Source: Chamaecrista fasciculata (Eukaryota > Streptophyta > Magnoliopsida > Fabales > Fabaceae). Taken from it: a stretch of DNA of 64,000 nucleotides. The DNA lies in NCBI GenBank assembly GCA_003254925.1, contig QANZ01029195.1:44418-108417 (forward strand), written 5' to 3'. Below the pieces are notes generated by a model. That model ran no database searches. It saw nothing but the letters and a program-made list of their open reading frames with translations, and was not told the origin of the DNA. Below are positions 61,370 to 64,000 of this stretch, piece after piece. The translations under genes and the position numbers were made by a program. Within the stretch, counting starts at the first letter, position 1. Each line of letters begins with the position of its first letter.

Positions 61370-62051
61370 AGAATCAATGAATTAGTCTATGAATAATTAA
61401 AATATATGACTTAGTTCTTAAATTATTGTAATGGTCAATAATTTAATTCTTATTAAGTTCAATGATAAAAAATAAAACTTAACATAAATTTAATAATTAA
61501 AAAATATATTAATTTAATATAAATTTAAAGGATAAAGAATAGAAACTTAATTTAAATTTAAAATTGGACTGTTGACAATTGAAATATTTTATTTTAATTA
61601 TTTAAGGGATCATAATCGATATAAATTCACATACTAAATTACAGATTTTTTCTTTATTTATTTATTTATTAACGGAAACTTCTATTGACTGGTTTCTTGG
61701 TTAATATTAATAAATAATAAGCTGGCTTTGCTTTTTCCAAGAGGATGCATTATTGAGAGGCAACGTCACTGTTTTGGAATCAACACATAGAGAGAATCAA
61801 ATCAAAGGGTAGGCGGTTGGACTTTGAAAAAGTATTTCTTTATCTTCAAACTTATTATTTTTTCAAAAAAAAAAAACAAACTTTTTATTTTTTCCAAAAA
61901 GAATACTTCTTATTTTTTCCAAAAAAGAAAAAGAGACTTATTTCTTATCAGATCACAAGCACATAGAAGCAACAGGCTTCAACTGTATCATATCTGTCTA
62001 GTTAATAAATAATTCCAATTTCCAAATGGATTTGTATATTCTAGGGAAGGC

Positions 62052-62096
<45 letters not shown>

Positions 62097-62248
62097 CATC
62101 TCTCTTCCTTCTTAATTACCAAATCTTCTATCACCAAAACAATCTCAAAATCTCTCATTAGCCCCAGGAAAATTAAAATCTGTCCCAGATACCAACTTCC
62201 CTTGTTCTGTTCTCAAATTAATGTTATTATTATACTTGTTATGAGTTA
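61370..62248. other. Intergenic, with a (CT)n tract
   Basis: AT-rich; T- and A-runs at 61850-61930. A CT run of 37 bases at 62057-62093 resembles the leader tracts of the neighbouring genes, but no following open reading frame was found. Confidence 0.4.
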
Positions 62249-62617
62249 CTCCCTCCGTCCCTTTTTATCTGCTTTTTAAGGTTGTTGCACACAAACTAAT
62301 ATAATGATTAAATCACTAAAGTTAATGTAAAATCTAAAATAAAAAGACTATATTACCCTTATTAAATTAGACTTAATTATATCATCAATTTAATGCTCAT
62401 ATTTCAAAAATTAAATTCTTCCAACTAATTTCAATACTCTCACAATTTTTTTATGAAACCTATTCCAATTGATTACTACAGAACCCCAAAATAATTTTCT
62501 ACCAAAAGTCAAATCGTCCATTATGACTATAATATTAAATAGGGATAAAATGGTAAAAAAGTTCATTGAGAGACAAAAAAAGTTCTGCAATGAAACAAAT
62601 AAAAAGGGACGGAGGGA
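62249..62617. mobile_element. Stowaway-like MITE (Tc1/mariner)
   Basis: Ends CTCCCTCCGTCCC and GGGACGGAGGGA are inverted and match the Stowaway consensus. TA dinucleotides lie outside both ends (62247-62248, 62618-62619). The interior is non-coding. Confidence 0.92.
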
Positions 62618-63049
62618 TATGACTTATGAACCAGAAATAGTAAAAGATTGAGTACATGGAGAATTGGTCCTTCACTTGATCTGAAAAAGGAAACTGCAAG
62701 ATTACTCAGAAATCAGATGATGTTGCTTTAGTTTTAGCCTTTGGGAATTTGATTGTTATGCATCAATCTTTTAATACTAAATCTAATGATTCAGAAATCA
62801 GAACCAGTTTGTCCCAGAAATATTAATAGGACAATAGAAAAGTGAAGAGCTGAATAGTGAATACTATTATTGTACTAACAAGGTTTTTGAGCTGTTTGAG
62901 ACAAAATTGCCAGATTGGAGTATGTATGTATGTATGTATGTATTGCAGAATCCTGAAGAAGACACAGAAAATGGAGGAACTTCTCTTTGAAAACCAGAGA
63001 ACTTATACAGAAAAGCTTATGTATGTGCAAAAATAAAAAATGAAAAAGC
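62618..63049. other. 3' region of the small membrane protein gene
   Basis: Contains a GTATGTATGTATGTATGTAT microsatellite at about 62920 and probable 3' untranslated sequence of the minus-strand gene. No other gene. Confidence 0.45.
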
Positions 63050-63376
63050 TTACTTCTTTGACAATCTCATTAGATCAATGACTGAATTTTCATCATCCTC
63101 TTCTACTTCTTCTTCTTTCTGGGATACACAAGGCTCAGAAATAATCAAAGAAAACCCAACAATGACTGGTGTGAGAAACAGAATGAGACCAAAAGGAACC
63201 ATCCATAGCTCTCTATTTCCAGGATGAAACTTGTAAATCCACCACCCAAGCACAAAGATTCCTGCCATGCTTACAAGCAAAGATGCCATGAAAATCATCA
63301 AGTATGGCTTTATTTTCCTCTGCCTTTCTTTATTTTTGTACTCTCCATCTTCCACTCCCTTATCCAATGATCCCAT
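63050..63376 (-). CDS. Small two-helix membrane protein, function unknown
   Basis: A 108-residue frame from the ATG at 63376. Two hydrophobic helices lie at about residues 24-48 (YLMIFMASLLVSMAGIFVLGWWIY) and 58-80 (WMVPFGLILFLTPVIVGFSLIIS). The N-terminus is polar and basic (KNKERQRKIK) and the tail acidic (KEEEVEEDDEN). I do not recognise the family and infer only membrane location. The frame could continue by splicing, since the stop overlaps AAGTAAGC, a donor-like sequence, so the C-terminus is less certain. A leader intron precedes the ATG. No domain with known chemistry is visible. Confidence 0.65.
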   Translation of the reverse strand: MGSLDKGVEDGEYKNKERQRKIKPYLMIFMASLLVSMAGIFVLGWWIYKFHPGNRELWMVPFGLILFLTPVIVGFSLIISEPCVSQKEEEVEEDDENSVIDLMRLSKK

Positions 63377-63386
63377 ATGCCCCTCC

Positions 63387-63508
63387 CTGAAATAAATTCA
63401 AAATTCAAAATTCAATTTATTCCCAAAGAAGAGCATAAAAAAAAGGACCCAAGTGATGAAAAATGGACAAGAATGAATTGATTGATACAAGAAAAGCAGA
63501 AAACTTGC
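63387..63508 (-). other. Candidate GC-AG intron in the leader of the 108-aa gene
   Basis: The minus strand reads AG|GCAAGT at 63508 and TTTATTTCAG ending at 63387, just before GGAGGGGCATATG. GC-AG introns keep a strong AG|GCAAGT donor, as here. Length is 122 bases. Confidence 0.5.
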
Positions 63509-63580
63509 CTGAAAGTTCTTGTGGGAATTCTATCGAACAGTTGGTGGGTGTGGTGAGAGAGTTCAGAAATGTGTGTATCT

Positions 63581-63647
63581 AAGAGGGCAAGAAGATCTGA
63601 TCAAAAAAAAAAAAAANAAAAAAAAAAAAAAAAAGAGGGCAAGAAGA
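63581..63647 (+). mobile_element. Poly(A) micro-insertion with 15-bp target duplication
   Basis: AAGAGGGCAAGAAGA occurs at 63581-63595 and 63633-63647. Between them lie only TCTGATC and about 30 A bases, including one N. This is what LINE machinery leaves when it inserts little more than a tail. Confidence 0.7.
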
Positions 63648-63840
63648 GACCCATATTGTGTTTCAGCCACGAGTCAGACAAGTAGGATCCTATTATTATT
63701 ATTATTCATGGTGTGCTCATTTCATCAAAGTTCATTGGTTAGGTCTTTATGACTAAAATATTATATTATATCAAAAGAGAAGATGATGACGAATTTTGAC
63801 ATATGGCATTGGCATAGTTTGGTTTCTATTGTGATTAAAT

Positions 63841-64000
63841 TAATGACTAAAATCCTGTTTTAGTCCCTCACATATTCATTTTTTTCTCAATTTGATCCCT
63901 CTTAGATTTCTCTTCTCAATTTCATCTCTCATAATTTGGTTTGTTATTAATGTTAGCCCATCAGTCTTAATTTAACTAACTTATTAATTAAAGATAAAAC
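63841..64000. repeat. MITE-like left arm at the window edge
   Basis: TTTTAGTCCCTCACATATTC and TTTGATCCCTCTTAG blocks resemble the other MITE arms; the element would continue beyond 64000. Confidence 0.4.

Noticed and set aside
1..64000. CRISPR arrays, operons, ribosome-binding sites
   Set aside because: The window is plant nuclear DNA with introns; no prokaryotic features or organelle genes were seen.

Overview
This is eukaryotic, almost certainly dicot plant, nuclear DNA. Genes have short GT-AG introns and their products are plant-specific: a sphingoid-base C4-hydroxylase, a phytochrome kinase substrate protein, a PMT-type pectin methyltransferase homologue and a DUF26-clade-like kinase. 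Intergenic DNA is very AT-rich and packed with plant transposable elements. I cannot name the species. Five single N bases mark imperfect assembly.

Layout. 1-625 is the end of an LTR, followed by a second LTR-like remnant. 1121-8606 (minus) is a kinase-like gene in eight in-frame exons: a degenerate kinase domain followed, without a stop, by the first exon of a second kinase domain; four of its introns each carry a foldback MITE. 9-20 kb is a transposon block: MITEs, a hAT-type MITE nested in another MITE, a 2.16-kb solo LTR with 5-bp target duplication, a broken PRA1-family gene copy and retroelement debris. 21243-23176 (plus) is a complete two-exon SBH gene. 27544-29043 (minus) is a single-exon PKS gene. 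29.5-37.5 kb holds a LINE 3' end, a 1.7-kb foldback, a 606-bp solo LTR and several MITEs. 38526-41958 (minus) is a complete six-exon PMT2-type gene with a further 5'UTR intron. 43-52 kb is intergenic, with MITEs, two SINE-like insertions and a copia-like LTR fragment. 52304-57120 is a whole PIF/Harbinger DNA transposon: matching termini, TAA target duplication, a DDE transposase gene and a Myb/SANT-like partner gene. 57.1-58.3 kb is an LTR of the same family as the 32.4-kb solo LTR. 58.3-62.6 kb is AT-rich with more MITEs, including a Stowaway. 63050-63376 (minus) encodes a small two-helix membrane protein.

The four intact host genes (SBH, PKS, PMT2-like, small membrane protein) are unrelated in pathway and each is its own transcription unit. 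The only cooperating pair is the transposase and DNA-binding protein inside the Harbinger element. The most notable items are the tandem-kinase-like gene with lost catalytic residues, the potentially autonomous Harbinger element, and well-preserved insertion scars (9-bp duplications of MULE-like MITEs, solo LTRs, a poly(A) micro-insertion).
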